NCBI GenBank assembly: GCA_947447845.1
Contig: CANFNO010000214.1
Coordinates: forward strand, 1-5,815
Origin: Burkholderiales bacterium
Lineage (GTDB): Bacteria > Pseudomonadota > Gammaproteobacteria > Burkholderiales > Burkholderiaceae
Reading direction: 5' to 3'
Length of the DNA: 5,815 nt
Shown here: positions 1-5,815 of the stretch, in pieces
Numbering within the stretch: the stretch's first letter is position 1
Layout: every line of letters starts with the position of its first letter
Notes under the pieces: generated by a model
Seen by the model: the letters and a program-made list of their open reading frames with translations, nothing else
The model's database searches: none
Told to the model about the DNA's origin: nothing
Program-made: the position numbers and the translations under genes

Positions 1-93
1 CTCGAAGGCAATGCCGCCGATGTGCAGCGCCAGACGTGCGGGCTCGCCGCGGCCACCGTGGAAGTCGAAGTAGGTGATTTTGAGTTGGGGCAT
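1..93 (-). CDS. Glutathione S-transferase family protein, N-terminal fragment (cut by window edge)
   Basis: Only the first 31 residues are inside the window; the gene continues to the left. Reading from the ATG whose complement is at 91-93, the peptide starts MPQLKITYFDF and continues through HGGRGEPARLAL. This is the first strand and helix of the thioredoxin-like GST N-terminal domain, of the tyrosine-type (sigma/alpha/mu/pi-like) sort. Tyr8 sits where that family has its glutathione-activating tyrosine, and the RGEPARL stretch is the family hallmark. Members conjugate glutathione to electrophiles or act as glutathione-dependent isomerases or peroxidases in the cytosol; the substrate cannot be told from this fragment. 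An AGGA ribosome-binding site lies 7 bases before the ATG, which supports the start. The gene is divergent from the M50 protease gene and is not obviously linked to it in function. Confidence 0.85.
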   Translation of the reverse strand, partial: MPQLKITYFDFHGGRGEPARLALHIGGIAFE

Positions 94-198
94 GGCAAAT
101 TCCTGAAGTTGGGGTGTGGAATGTACCAACAGTTGATCGATCGCGCAGCACAAGGGCCGCAATTGAAAGGCTTAACGGCAGTCTGAGACAATCCCTGC
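94..198. promoter_or_regulatory. Divergent intergenic region between GST and M50 protease genes
   Basis: The two flanking genes are transcribed away from each other, so promoters for both probably lie in or overlap these 105 bases. No convincing sigma-70 pair is visible. The best plus-strand candidate is TTGAAA at 163-168 with GACAAT at 187-192, but it would start transcription almost at the ATG. On the minus strand a TACATT-like -10 has no good -35 partner. A short GATCGATC palindrome lies at 134-141. The promoter assignment is inferred from gene orientation, not from recognised boxes. Confidence 0.3.
101..104 (-). promoter_or_regulatory. Ribosome-binding site of the GST gene
   Basis: On the minus strand the sequence reads CAGGAATTTGCC and then ATG. 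The AGGA core is 7 bases from the start codon, a good Shine-Dalgarno match at normal spacing. It is the clearest ribosome-binding site in the window and fixes the GST start. Confidence 0.6.
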
Positions 199-867
199 AT
201 GGACATTGCTCAACTGATTCAAACCGTCGCTATTTACGCCCTGCCCGTGTTGTTCGCCATCACCGTGCACGAAGCGGCCCACGGTTATGCGGCGCGCCAC
301 TTTGGTGACAACACGGCCTGGAAGATGGGACGCGTGACGCTCAACCCGATTCCCCACATCGATCCCATGGGCACCATTCTGATGCCGCTGCTGCTGTACT
401 TTGCTACCTCTGGCGCTTTCCTTTTTGGCTACGCCAAGCCGGTGCCTGTGCGTTTTGGCAATCTGCATCACCCCAAGCGCGACATGATCTGGGTGGCACT
501 GGCCGGCCCCGCCGCAAACCTGGTGATGGCCCTGATTTGGGGTGGCTTGTTTTATGTGCTGCATGCAGCAGGTATCAACGAAATATTTTTCCTCAAGATG
601 TGCCAGGGCGGCGTCACGGTCAATGTGGTGATGTTTGCCTTTAACTTGTTTCCGCTGCCACCACTGGACGGCGGGCGCATCGTGGTCGGACTGCTGCCCA
701 TCAAGCAAGCCATGTCCTTTTCCCGCCTGGAGCCCTATGGTTTCTTCATCGTCATGGCATTGGTTGTCACGGGCATCGTCAACAGCCTGTGGATGCAACC
801 GGTTATGGCCCTCACAAGCGGCTTTGTGCACCTGGTGCTCTCTCCGCTGGCCGCGCTGCTGAACTGA
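199..867 (+). CDS. Site-2-type (M50 family) membrane zinc metalloprotease
   Basis: A 222-residue integral membrane protein with the M50 intramembrane protease signatures. The zinc-binding HEAAH motif is at residues 24-28, inside the first hydrophobic segment. An AGPAAN motif follows at 102-107. The second active-site motif, N149 to PPLDGG (residues 154-159), supplies the third zinc ligand, Asp157. Hydrophobic segments fall near residues 8-28, 57-78, 95-122, 136-152, 178-198 and 203-222. There is no PDZ or CBS domain, so this is the minimal type related to Bacillus YwhC rather than the longer RseP. Such enzymes cleave substrates within the membrane; the substrate of this one is unknown. The ATG at 199 is well constrained because an in-frame TGA lies at 184-186, although no strong ribosome-binding site precedes it. 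trpS follows 64 bases after the stop on the same strand and may be co-transcribed. Confidence 0.9.
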   Translation: MDIAQLIQTVAIYALPVLFAITVHEAAHGYAARHFGDNTAWKMGRVTLNPIPHIDPMGTILMPLLLYFATSGAFLFGYAKPVPVRFGNLHHPKRDMIWVALAGPAANLVMALIWGGLFYVLHAAGINEIFFLKMCQGGVTVNVVMFAFNLFPLPPLDGGRIVVGLLPIKQAMSFSRLEPYGFFIVMALVVTGIVNSLWMQPVMALTSGFVHLVLSPLAALLN

Positions 868-931
868 AGTCGCCGCGCCTAAAGCCAATTTTCATCACCG
901 ATTTTTACCCTCGTTTTTTGCGTTGGATTGC

Positions 932-2236
932 ATGAGCTCCTCACCCTCCCCCGTTCGCTTTCTCACCGGCATCACCACCAGCGGCACGCCGCATCTGGGC
1001 AACTATGTGGGCTCAATACGCCCCTCCGTGCGCGCCAGCCTGACGCCCGGCGTGCAGAGCTTTTATTTTCTGGCCGACTACCACGCGCTGATCAAAATCG
1101 ACGAGCCGGCACGCATTCAACGCTCCACGCTGGAGATCGCCGCGAGTTGGCTGGCTGCCGGTCTGGACCCCGAGCGCGTGGTGTTTTACCGCCAATCCGA
1201 CGTACCCGAGATTCCGGAGCTGACCTGGTTTCTGACCTGCGTGACGGGCAAAGGGGTGCTCAACCGGGCACACGCCTACAAGGCCTCTGTGGATAAGAAC
1301 AACGCCGCTGGCGTAGACCCTGACATCGATGTGACCGCCGGCCTGTTCATGTACCCGGTGCTGATGGGCGCGGACATCCTGATGTTCAACGCGCACCACG
1401 TACCCGTGGGGCGTGACCAGGTCCAACACATCGAGATGGCGCGCGACATGGCCAACAGTTTCAACCACCGCTACGGAGACCACTTCGTGCCACCGCAGGC
1501 GGCGATCGAAGAATCCGTCGCCACCCTGCCCGGCCTGGACGGCCGCAAGATGAGCAAGAGCTACGACAACACGATTCCGCTGTTTGCCAGCCGCGAGCAA
1601 CTGAAGAAGCTGATCGCCGGTATCGTGACCGACTCGCGTGCACCGGGCGAGCCTAAGGACACAGAGGGCTCGGCCCTGTTCCAGATTTACCAGGCCTTCG
1701 CTTCTTCTGAAGAAACCGATGCCTTGCGCAAAGCCTATGCCGACGGAATCGGCTGGGGTGATGCCAAGCACTTGTTGCTGGAGCGCATTGACCAGGAGAT
1801 TGCGCCTATGCGCGCACGCTACCAACACCTGATGGACAACCCGCAAGAAGTGGAAGCATTTCTGCTGGCTGGCGCCCAAAAGGCCCGCGCGATTGCCACG
1901 CCATTTATGGCACGGCTGCGCCATGCCGTGGGTCTGCGCAGCCTGACTGCCGGTGTCGTGCAAACCAAGACGAAGGCTGCCAAGTCGTCACTGCCATCGT
2001 TCAAGCAGTACCGCGAGAAGGATGGCAAGTTTTACTTCAAGCTGGCCGATGCCAAGGGTGTGGTCTTGCTGCAAAGCCTGGGGCTAGAGTCGCCGCAGTT
2101 GGCGGGCAAGAGCATTGGCTTGTTGCAGAAAGACGGTGCTGCTGCACTGGAATCTTTGGTCGCGCAGTTGGAACCGGTTGCCGATCGGGATGCGCTAATT
2201 GCTGCACTGGATGCTTTGAAGGCCGACGCCGCTTAG
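932..2236 (+). CDS. trpS: Tryptophanyl-tRNA synthetase, long form with C-terminal DUF1508-like domain
   Basis: This class I aminoacyl-tRNA synthetase charges tRNA-Trp with tryptophan using ATP, in the cytosol. From the ATG at 932 the protein has 434 residues. The HIGH-type motif is PHLGN at 20-24, followed by NYVGSIRP, and the KMSKS loop is at 206-210 after GLDGR. The catalytic and anticodon-binding parts end near residue 340. A lysine-rich linker (about 343-352) then leads to residues 355-412, where the pattern DGKFYFKLADAKG, a hydrophobic strand and a conserved Gly-Ile closely resemble DUF1508/YegP repeats. E. coli TrpS has 334 residues and lacks this part; as far as I recall, longer TrpS proteins occur in Pseudomonas and other beta- and gammaproteobacteria. 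An in-frame TTG at 923 would add three residues. I prefer the ATG because a GGA stands five bases before it and the protein family begins close to VRFLTGI. It lies downstream of the M50 protease gene and converges with nadB. Confidence 0.95.
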   Translation: MSSSPSPVRFLTGITTSGTPHLGNYVGSIRPSVRASLTPGVQSFYFLADYHALIKIDEPARIQRSTLEIAASWLAAGLDPERVVFYRQSDVPEIPELTWFLTCVTGKGVLNRAHAYKASVDKNNAAGVDPDIDVTAGLFMYPVLMGADILMFNAHHVPVGRDQVQHIEMARDMANSFNHRYGDHFVPPQAAIEESVATLPGLDGRKMSKSYDNTIPLFASREQLKKLIAGIVTDSRAPGEPKDTEGSALFQIYQAFASSEETDALRKAYADGIGWGDAKHLLLERIDQEIAPMRARYQHLMDNPQEVEAFLLAGAQKARAIATPFMARLRHAVGLRSLTAGVVQTKTKAAKSSLPSFKQYREKDGKFYFKLADAKGVVLLQSLGLESPQLAGKSIGLLQKDGAAALESLVAQLEPVADRDALIAALDALKADAA

Positions 2237-2246
2237 TTGGTTTTTT
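2219..2246 (+). terminator. Possible weak intrinsic terminator overlapping the trpS stop codon
   Basis: CCGAC at 2223-2227 can pair with GTTGG at 2236-2240 (one G-U pair) around an 8-base loop. A run of six T follows at 2241-2246. The stem can extend outward through weaker G-U and A-U pairs into the T run. The hairpin begins inside the last codons of trpS and includes the stop codon. The stem is short, so this is only a candidate; the large inverted repeat downstream could also affect transcript ends here. Confidence 0.35.
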
Positions 2247-2271
2247 GCTGGCGGCATTTCATGTCGCCATT

Positions 2272-2350
2272 GCTTTACCCGACCTCGCATGTGGCTCGCG
2301 ATGCAGGTTGCGCTTTACTACCTCGCGTGCGGCGGCTGGCGTGGCTCGCG
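2272..2350 (+). repeat. Short degenerate direct repeats upstream of the left arm
   Basis: Three short words recur in the same order. GCTTTAC occurs at 2272-2278 and 2312-2318, ACCTCGC at 2282-2288 and 2320-2326 (each followed by a TG-rich GTGG/GCGG step), and GTGGCTCGCG at 2291-2300 and 2341-2350. Spacings of 40, 38 and 50 bases imply a decayed tandem duplication with small insertions. In GC-rich DNA words of 7 bases could recur by chance; the 10-base word and the kept order argue for a real duplication. Confidence 0.35.
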
Positions 2351-2453
2351 TTCTCCGGCCCTGCTCTCGGGCGTCTGCTTTTGGTGCGCCTACACCGCTT
2401 TGTCAAGGCGGTGGCTTGCACGCAGGCTCTGTGGCAACCGCGAATTGGGGCCT
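2351..2453 (+). repeat. Left arm of a 103-bp imperfect inverted repeat
   Basis: Read on the plus strand, this segment aligns without gaps to the reverse complement of 2622-2724 (paired positions always sum to 5075). By hand count 87 of 103 positions match. The first 53 bases (2351-2403) carry 4 mismatches. The next 21 (2404-2424) carry 10, the following 21 (2425-2445) are identical, and the last 8 carry 2. Long arms, high identity and location between convergent genes suggest a dispersed non-coding repeat family placed twice in opposite orientation, or one paired element. It is not a standard REP sequence, whose units are much shorter. The family name is unknown to me. Confidence 0.85.
2393..2413 (+). 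other. Tight stem-loop inside the left repeat arm
   Basis: CACCGCTTT (2393-2401) pairs with AAGGCGGTG (2405-2413) around a GTC loop, giving a 9-bp stem with a single G-U pair. No T run follows, so it is not a typical intrinsic terminator. The matching place in the right arm keeps the first half but has lost the second half, so only the left copy can form this hairpin. Confidence 0.55.
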
Positions 2454-2621
2454 GCGCCCGCGAGCCCCACCACCCGCCTTGGAGAAATGTTCCTGCTTTA
2501 CAGCTGAATACCAGCCCAAGGGCGCCGGGTCAGTGCTCGTGGAGCGAAATTGACTTTGGTAGCTTATCTTCAGTTGAGCGCCAACCACGGCTCCGGGCAG
2601 GCGAATCGGGTGTCCCTTCGT

Positions 2622-2724
2622 AAGCCCCCATTCGCGGTTGCCACAGAGCCAGCGAACCAACAACGGAGTTAACAAAGCGGTGCAGGCGCGCCAAAAGCAG
2701 ACGCCCGCGAGCAGGGCTGGAGAA
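2622..2724 (-). repeat. Right arm of the 103-bp imperfect inverted repeat
   Basis: On the minus strand this is the second copy of the sequence at 2351-2453. The block 2630-2650 is identical to 2425-2445 over 21 bases, and the block 2672-2724 matches 2351-2403 at 49 of 53 positions. The 168 bases between the arms (2454-2621) are not repeated. An RNA crossing both arms could fold into a stem of about 100 bp with a 168-base loop. Homology stops abruptly at 2724/2351 on the outer side and fades inside after 2622/2453. The arm contains an 8-base palindrome GGCGCGCC at 2685-2692 that the left arm has lost through one substitution. Confidence 0.85.
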
Positions 2725-2814
2725 GGGATACCCGGTTCGTCTGCCCCAACCACCAAGCCCGAATGAAATCCACCCCAAACAAAGATCGCAAAGCAAAGGG
2801 AAAAGCGACTTCTA

Positions 2815-4386
2815 TCAACAAGGCGTCAAGACAGTAGGCAACGCCTCACCCAAAGTCTGCGGATAGTCCTTGGTGAAATGCAAACCCCGACTCTCGTGAC
2901 GCGCTTGCGCGCAGCGCACGATCAAGTCAGCCACCAGCACCAGATTACGCAACTCCAGCAAATCCCGCGTCACATGAAAGTGCGCGTAGTACTCGTGAAT
3001 CTCGGACTTCAAAAGCGCGATGCGATTCGCCGCACGTTCCAGGCGCTTATTGGTACGCACAATGCCCACGTAATCCCACATAAAACGGCGCAACTCATCC
3101 CAGTTGTGGGAGATCACCACCGCCTCGTTGGCGTCTGTCACCCGGCTGTCGTCCCACAGCGGAATGGACAGCGGATGCGCCAGACCGGCGTGCTCGATGG
3201 CATGCGCCGTGGCCTTGGCGAACACCATGCATTCCACCAGCGAATTGCTGGCCAGTCGGTTGGCGCCATGCAGGCCGGTGCAGGCCGTCTCGCCAATCGC
3301 ATACAGACCGGCCAGATCGGTGCGTCCAGCCAGATCAGTCAAGACACCGCCGCAGGTGTAATGCGCGGCGGGCACCACCGGAATCGGCTGAGTGGTGATG
3401 TCGATGCCAAGCTGCAGACAGCGCTCCAGAATGTTGGGGAAGTGCTCTTTCAAAAACTCGGCGCTTTTGTGCGAGATGTCCAGATACACGCAGTCCAGGC
3501 CCTGCTTCTTCATCTCGAAATCGATGGCACGGGCTACCACATCACGCGGCGCCAACTCGGCGCGCGCATCGTGTGTGGGCATGAATCGCTCGCCAGACGG
3601 CAACTTCAGCAAACCACCCTCGCCGCGTACCGCTTCGCTGATCAAAAAAGACTTGGCATGCGGGTGGTACAGGCAGGTCGGGTGGAACTGGATGAACTCC
3701 ATGTTCTGCACCCGGCAGCCGGCGCGCCAGGCGGCGGCAATGCCGTCGCCGGTCGCGGTATCCGGGTTGGTGGTGTAGAGGTACACCTTGCCTGCGCCGC
3801 CGGTCGCCAGAATCGTGTGCGGCGCGCTGAAGGTGACCACGCTGTCGGTCTGCTCATCCAGCGCGTACAAGCCCACGCATTGCTGACCGGGCAGGCCGAG
3901 TTTCTGGTGCGTAATCAGGTCCACCAGCATGTGGTGATTGAAGATTTGGATATTGGGCGCAGCAAGAACTTTTTTGATCAAGGTCTGCTGCACAGCGGCA
4001 CCCGTGGCATCCGTCACGTGGACGATGCGACGCTCGCTGTGGCCGCCCTCGCGCGTCAGGTGCAAGGCACCGTCTTCTTCGGTAAAGGGCACGCCCAAAG
4101 ACATCAGCCAGCGGATCGCTTCGGGTGCGTGCTCCACCACAAACTGGGTCGCTGGCAGATCGCACAAACCGGCCCCCGCGACCAGCGTGTCCTGTACGTG
4201 GGAGTTAAAGCTGTCGGTATCGGCCATGACTGCGGCAATGCCGCCCTGGGCCCAGGCGCTGGCGCCTTCGTTCAGCTCGCCCTTGGTGAGCAAGGCGATT
4301 TGCAGGTGCGAAGGTAGTTGCAAGGCTGCGCTCAGGCCAGCCAGACCGCTGCCCACGATCAGGACATCAAAGTGTTGGGAAGTCAT
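2815..4386 (-). CDS. nadB: L-aspartate oxidase
   Basis: This FAD enzyme oxidises L-aspartate to iminoaspartate, the first step of de novo NAD synthesis, using oxygen or fumarate as acceptor. From the ATG with its complement at 4384-4386 it has 523 residues, against 540 in E. coli. The FAD-binding GSGLAG is at 12-17. Residues matching the E. coli active site are all present at a constant offset: E113 in TREGG, H235 in QFHPT, R281 in ELAPRD, H342 in AAHYTCGG and R377 in GANR. The C-terminal helical domain keeps the WDYVGIVR, RHESRG and HFTKDYP motifs, so the gene appears intact. An in-frame TTG at 4401 would add five residues, but the family begins near the chosen ATG. There is no strong ribosome-binding site. 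The start lies 17 bases after the nadA stop, so translation is probably coupled to nadA. It is the last gene of nadC-nadA-nadB visible here. Confidence 0.96.
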   Translation of the reverse strand: MTSQHFDVLIVGSGLAGLSAALQLPSHLQIALLTKGELNEGASAWAQGGIAAVMADTDSFNSHVQDTLVAGAGLCDLPATQFVVEHAPEAIRWLMSLGVPFTEEDGALHLTREGGHSERRIVHVTDATGAAVQQTLIKKVLAAPNIQIFNHHMLVDLITHQKLGLPGQQCVGLYALDEQTDSVVTFSAPHTILATGGAGKVYLYTTNPDTATGDGIAAAWRAGCRVQNMEFIQFHPTCLYHPHAKSFLISEAVRGEGGLLKLPSGERFMPTHDARAELAPRDVVARAIDFEMKKQGLDCVYLDISHKSAEFLKEHFPNILERCLQLGIDITTQPIPVVPAAHYTCGGVLTDLAGRTDLAGLYAIGETACTGLHGANRLASNSLVECMVFAKATAHAIEHAGLAHPLSIPLWDDSRVTDANEAVVISHNWDELRRFMWDYVGIVRTNKRLERAANRIALLKSEIHEYYAHFHVTRDLLELRNLVLVADLIVRCAQARHESRGLHFTKDYPQTLGEALPTVLTPC

Positions 4387-4403
4387 AGTGTGCTTGTGCA
4401 ACC

Positions 4404-5528
4404 TCAGGCAGCGCCAATGTGCGGCACCAACCCTGCCGCCTGTTTGGCGCGGCTTGCGGTGAAGTTCAGCATGCGGTCAATTGGAAGTCGGGCACGCAAG
4501 CCCAACACCGGGTCCACCTGAATCTGGTTGGCACCCGAGAGCAGTACCGCCTCCAAACCTTGCAGGCTGTTCATTGCCATCCAGGGGCAGTGCGCGCAAC
4601 TCTTGCAGGTGGCGCTGTTACCTGCGGTGGGCGCTTCGATAAAGGTCTTGCTGGGATTGAGCGTGCGCAACTTGTGCATCAGGCCGTTGTCGGTGGCAAC
4701 TATGAAGACACTGGCATCCATCTCACGCGCAGCCTTCAGGATGCCGGAGGTGGAACCAATCGCATCGGCACAGGCCAGCACTGCGGCCGGGCTTTCGGGA
4801 TGGGCCAGCACTTTGGCACCGGGGTGCTCGGCCTTGAGTGCATCCAACTCGAAGGCCTTGAACTCGTCGTGCACGATGCAGGAGCCGTTCCACATCACCA
4901 TGTCGGCACCGGTTTCACGCTGGATGTAGGCACCCAGATGGCGGTCGGGCGCCCACAAAATCTTCTTGCCTTGCTCTTTCAGGTGCGTCACCACGTCGAG
5001 TGCGCAGCCCGAGGTCACCATCCAGTCGGCGCGCGCCTTGACGGCGGCACTGGTGTTGGCATAGACCACCACGGTGCGGTCGGGGTGCAGGTCGCAGAAG
5101 GCCGTGAAGGCGTCGGTCGGGCAGCCCAAATCAAGCGAACAGGTGGCCTCCAGCTCCGGCACGATCACCGTTTTGTGCGGCGACAAAATCTTGGCCGTCT
5201 CGCCCATGAAACGCACACCCGCCACCACCAGCGTTTGTGCCGCGTGGTCGCGCCCGAAGCGCGCCATCTCCAGCGAATCGCTGACCAACCCGCCGGTGCG
5301 CTCGGCCAGGTCCTGCAGGTCCGGGTGCACGTAATAGTGCGAGACCAGCACCGCGTTCTTTTGCTTGAGCAGCGCCGCAATACGGTCCATCAAAGCGGCA
5401 CGTTCAGCCTGCGAAGGCTCCACCGGCACCTTGGCCCAGGCGTGCTGGGTGATGGTGGCGCCGTCGGTGCGTGAGAAGTCCGGCAGTTCGTAATCAACGC
5501 TGATCGAAATGGTTTGTGCAGTGGTCAT
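4404..5528 (-). CDS. nadA: Quinolinate synthase A
   Basis: NadA condenses iminoaspartate from NadB with dihydroxyacetone phosphate to form quinolinate, using an oxygen-sensitive [4Fe-4S] cluster. The protein has 374 residues. The three cluster cysteines of the E. coli enzyme (C113, C200, C297) match C130 in [10 protein letters not shown]217 in GSCIVH and C314 in [10 protein letters not shown], all at a constant offset of 17. C308 and C311 complete the CxxCxxC group near the C-terminus. Other family motifs seen are SHYYVHPD (63-70), DSLEMARF (84-91), [10 protein letters not shown] (104-113) and HPES (243-246). The first 30 or so residues are a variable extension relative to the E. coli protein. 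The ATG complement is at 5526-5528, just 8 bases after the nadC stop. There is no good ribosome-binding site, which points to translational coupling. Cytosolic; partner of NadB in handling the unstable iminoaspartate. Confidence 0.96.
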   Translation of the reverse strand: MTTAQTISISVDYELPDFSRTDGATITQHAWAKVPVEPSQAERAALMDRIAALLKQKNAVLVSHYYVHPDLQDLAERTGGLVSDSLEMARFGRDHAAQTLVVAGVRFMGETAKILSPHKTVIVPELEATCSLDLGCPTDAFTAFCDLHPDRTVVVYANTSAAVKARADWMVTSGCALDVVTHLKEQGKKILWAPDRHLGAYIQRETGADMVMWNGSCIVHDEFKAFELDALKAEHPGAKVLAHPESPAAVLACADAIGSTSGILKAAREMDASVFIVATDNGLMHKLRTLNPSKTFIEAPTAGNSATCKSCAHCPWMAMNSLQGLEAVLLSGANQIQVDPVLGLRARLPIDRMLNFTASRAKQAAGLVPHIGAA

Positions 5529-5536
5529 GCGGCGGT

Positions 5537-5815
5537 TCAGAGTGCGTCAAAGCGCATGGAGAAATCGGTGGCGGTCACGTCCTTGGTCAGGGTTCCAATG
5601 GAGATGCGATCGACCCCGGTTTCGGCAAGGGTGCGCAGGCCATTGAGTGTGACACCCCCCGAGATTTCCAGAATCGCCGGGCCTGTGGCGCGCGTGGCAC
5701 CCAGTTCCCGATTAATGGCTACGGCGCTACGCAGCGTGGGCAAATCCATGTTGTCCAGAAGAATCATGGCCGCGCCGTGTTGCAGGGCTTCGCGCAGTTG
5801 CTCCAGCGTTTCCAC
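5537..5815 (-). CDS. nadC: Nicotinate-nucleotide pyrophosphorylase (quinolinate phosphoribosyltransferase), C-terminal part
   Basis: The 92 visible residues are the C-terminal end of NadC; the gene enters from the right edge, so the first codon seen (GTG, read as Val) is internal rather than a start. The enzyme converts quinolinate and PRPP to nicotinate mononucleotide, CO2 and pyrophosphate. Recognisable elements of the barrel domain are LDNM at residues 20-23, EISGGV at 50-55, the [14 protein letters not shown] stretch at 65-78 and the typical SMRF ending at 86-89. All match the E. coli protein closely in order and spacing. The stop (complement at 5537-5539) is 8 bases before the nadA start, so nadC, nadA and nadB form one transcription unit whose promoter and any regulator-binding site lie outside the window. 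Confidence 0.94.
   Translation of the reverse strand: METLEQLREALQHGAAMILLDNMDLPTLRSAVAINRELGATRATGPAILEISGGVTLNGLRTLAETGVDRISIGTLTKDVTATDFSMRFDAL

Larger units (their letters stand above)
2237..2814. other. Gene-free convergent intergenic region carrying an inverted repeat pair
   Basis: These 578 bases separate the 3' ends of trpS (plus) and nadB (minus), which is unusually long for two convergent housekeeping genes. Open frames on both strands exist, but they lack ribosome-binding sites, overlap each other and encode no recognisable domain. They arise from GC-rich sequence with few stops. From left to right the region holds a T run, a GC-rich stretch with short degenerate direct repeats (2272-2350), the left arm of an inverted repeat (2351-2453), a 168-base spacer without recognised content, the right arm (2622-2724), and an A/C-rich stretch up to the nadB stop. 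No tRNA, transposase remnant or clear terminator for nadB was seen. Confidence 0.75.

Noticed and set aside
163..192. TTGAAA (163-168) and GACAAT (187-192) as a promoter for the M50 gene
   Set aside because: The -10 matches only 4 of 6 positions, the spacer is 18 bases, and transcription would begin at about the ATG, leaving no leader.
1013..1963. Minus-strand open frame of 316 codons opposite trpS
   Set aside because: Antisense shadow of trpS with no domain signal and a His/Gln/Arg-rich product.
2237..2623. Plus-strand open frame of 128 codons after trpS
   Set aside because: No ribosome-binding site, no recognisable domain, Arg/Pro/Ala-rich composition and passage through a non-coding inverted repeat. 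It begins directly at the trpS stop with a non-ATG codon.
2669..2692. GTTAAC followed by AAAGCGG, considered as an integron attC core site
   Set aside because: No matching partner core with the needed spacing and imperfect palindrome was found, and no cassette-like gene is present.
2403..2796. Overlapping minus-strand open frames of 117 and 88 codons in the convergent gap
   Set aside because: They overlap in different frames. Their resemblance to the plus-strand frame (LLL-x-RLHRFV and ALWQPR segments) is explained by the inverted repeat, not by a shared protein.
2878..4317. Long plus-strand open frame of 479 codons opposite nadB
   Set aside because: It is an antisense shadow of nadB caused by GC-rich codon use. 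Its composition is His/Gln/Arg-rich without a domain, while the minus strand encodes a complete NadB with all active-site residues.
4419..5474. Plus-strand open frame of 351 codons opposite nadA
   Set aside because: Antisense shadow; the minus strand encodes a complete NadA with all cluster cysteines.

Overview
The window looks like a conserved chromosomal stretch from a GC-rich betaproteobacterium, most likely Burkholderiales and probably close to Comamonadaceae. This placement rests on general protein character: a long-form TrpS with a C-terminal extension, and NadA and NadB sequences very close to the proteobacterial type. It does not rest on a database match. No prophage, insertion-sequence transposase, CRISPR array, tRNA or rRNA gene is visible.

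Layout. On the left edge, the first 31 codons of a glutathione S-transferase gene run off the window on the minus strand. A roughly 105-bp divergent gap separates it from two plus-strand genes: a small M50 (site-2-type) membrane metalloprotease and trpS (tryptophanyl-tRNA synthetase). The trpS product carries a C-terminal domain resembling DUF1508/YegP. On the right, the minus strand carries nadC (3' part only), nadA and nadB in transcription order, with gaps of 8 and 17 bp. This is a compact operon for de novo NAD synthesis from L-aspartate: NadB makes iminoaspartate, NadA condenses it with dihydroxyacetone phosphate to quinolinate, and NadC converts quinolinate to nicotinate mononucleotide. 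The operon promoter lies outside the window.

Between the convergent trpS and nadB genes lies a 578-bp stretch with no credible gene. It holds the least ordinary feature of the window: two 103-bp copies of the same sequence in opposite orientation (2351-2453 and 2622-2724), matching without gaps at 87 of 103 positions and separated by 168 bp. Most differences fall in one 21-bp segment, and only the left copy can form a tight local hairpin there. This looks like a dispersed intergenic repeat, or a paired REP/MITE-like unit, sitting between convergent genes. Whether the family is already described cannot be decided from the sequence alone. The rest of the window is well-understood housekeeping metabolism.
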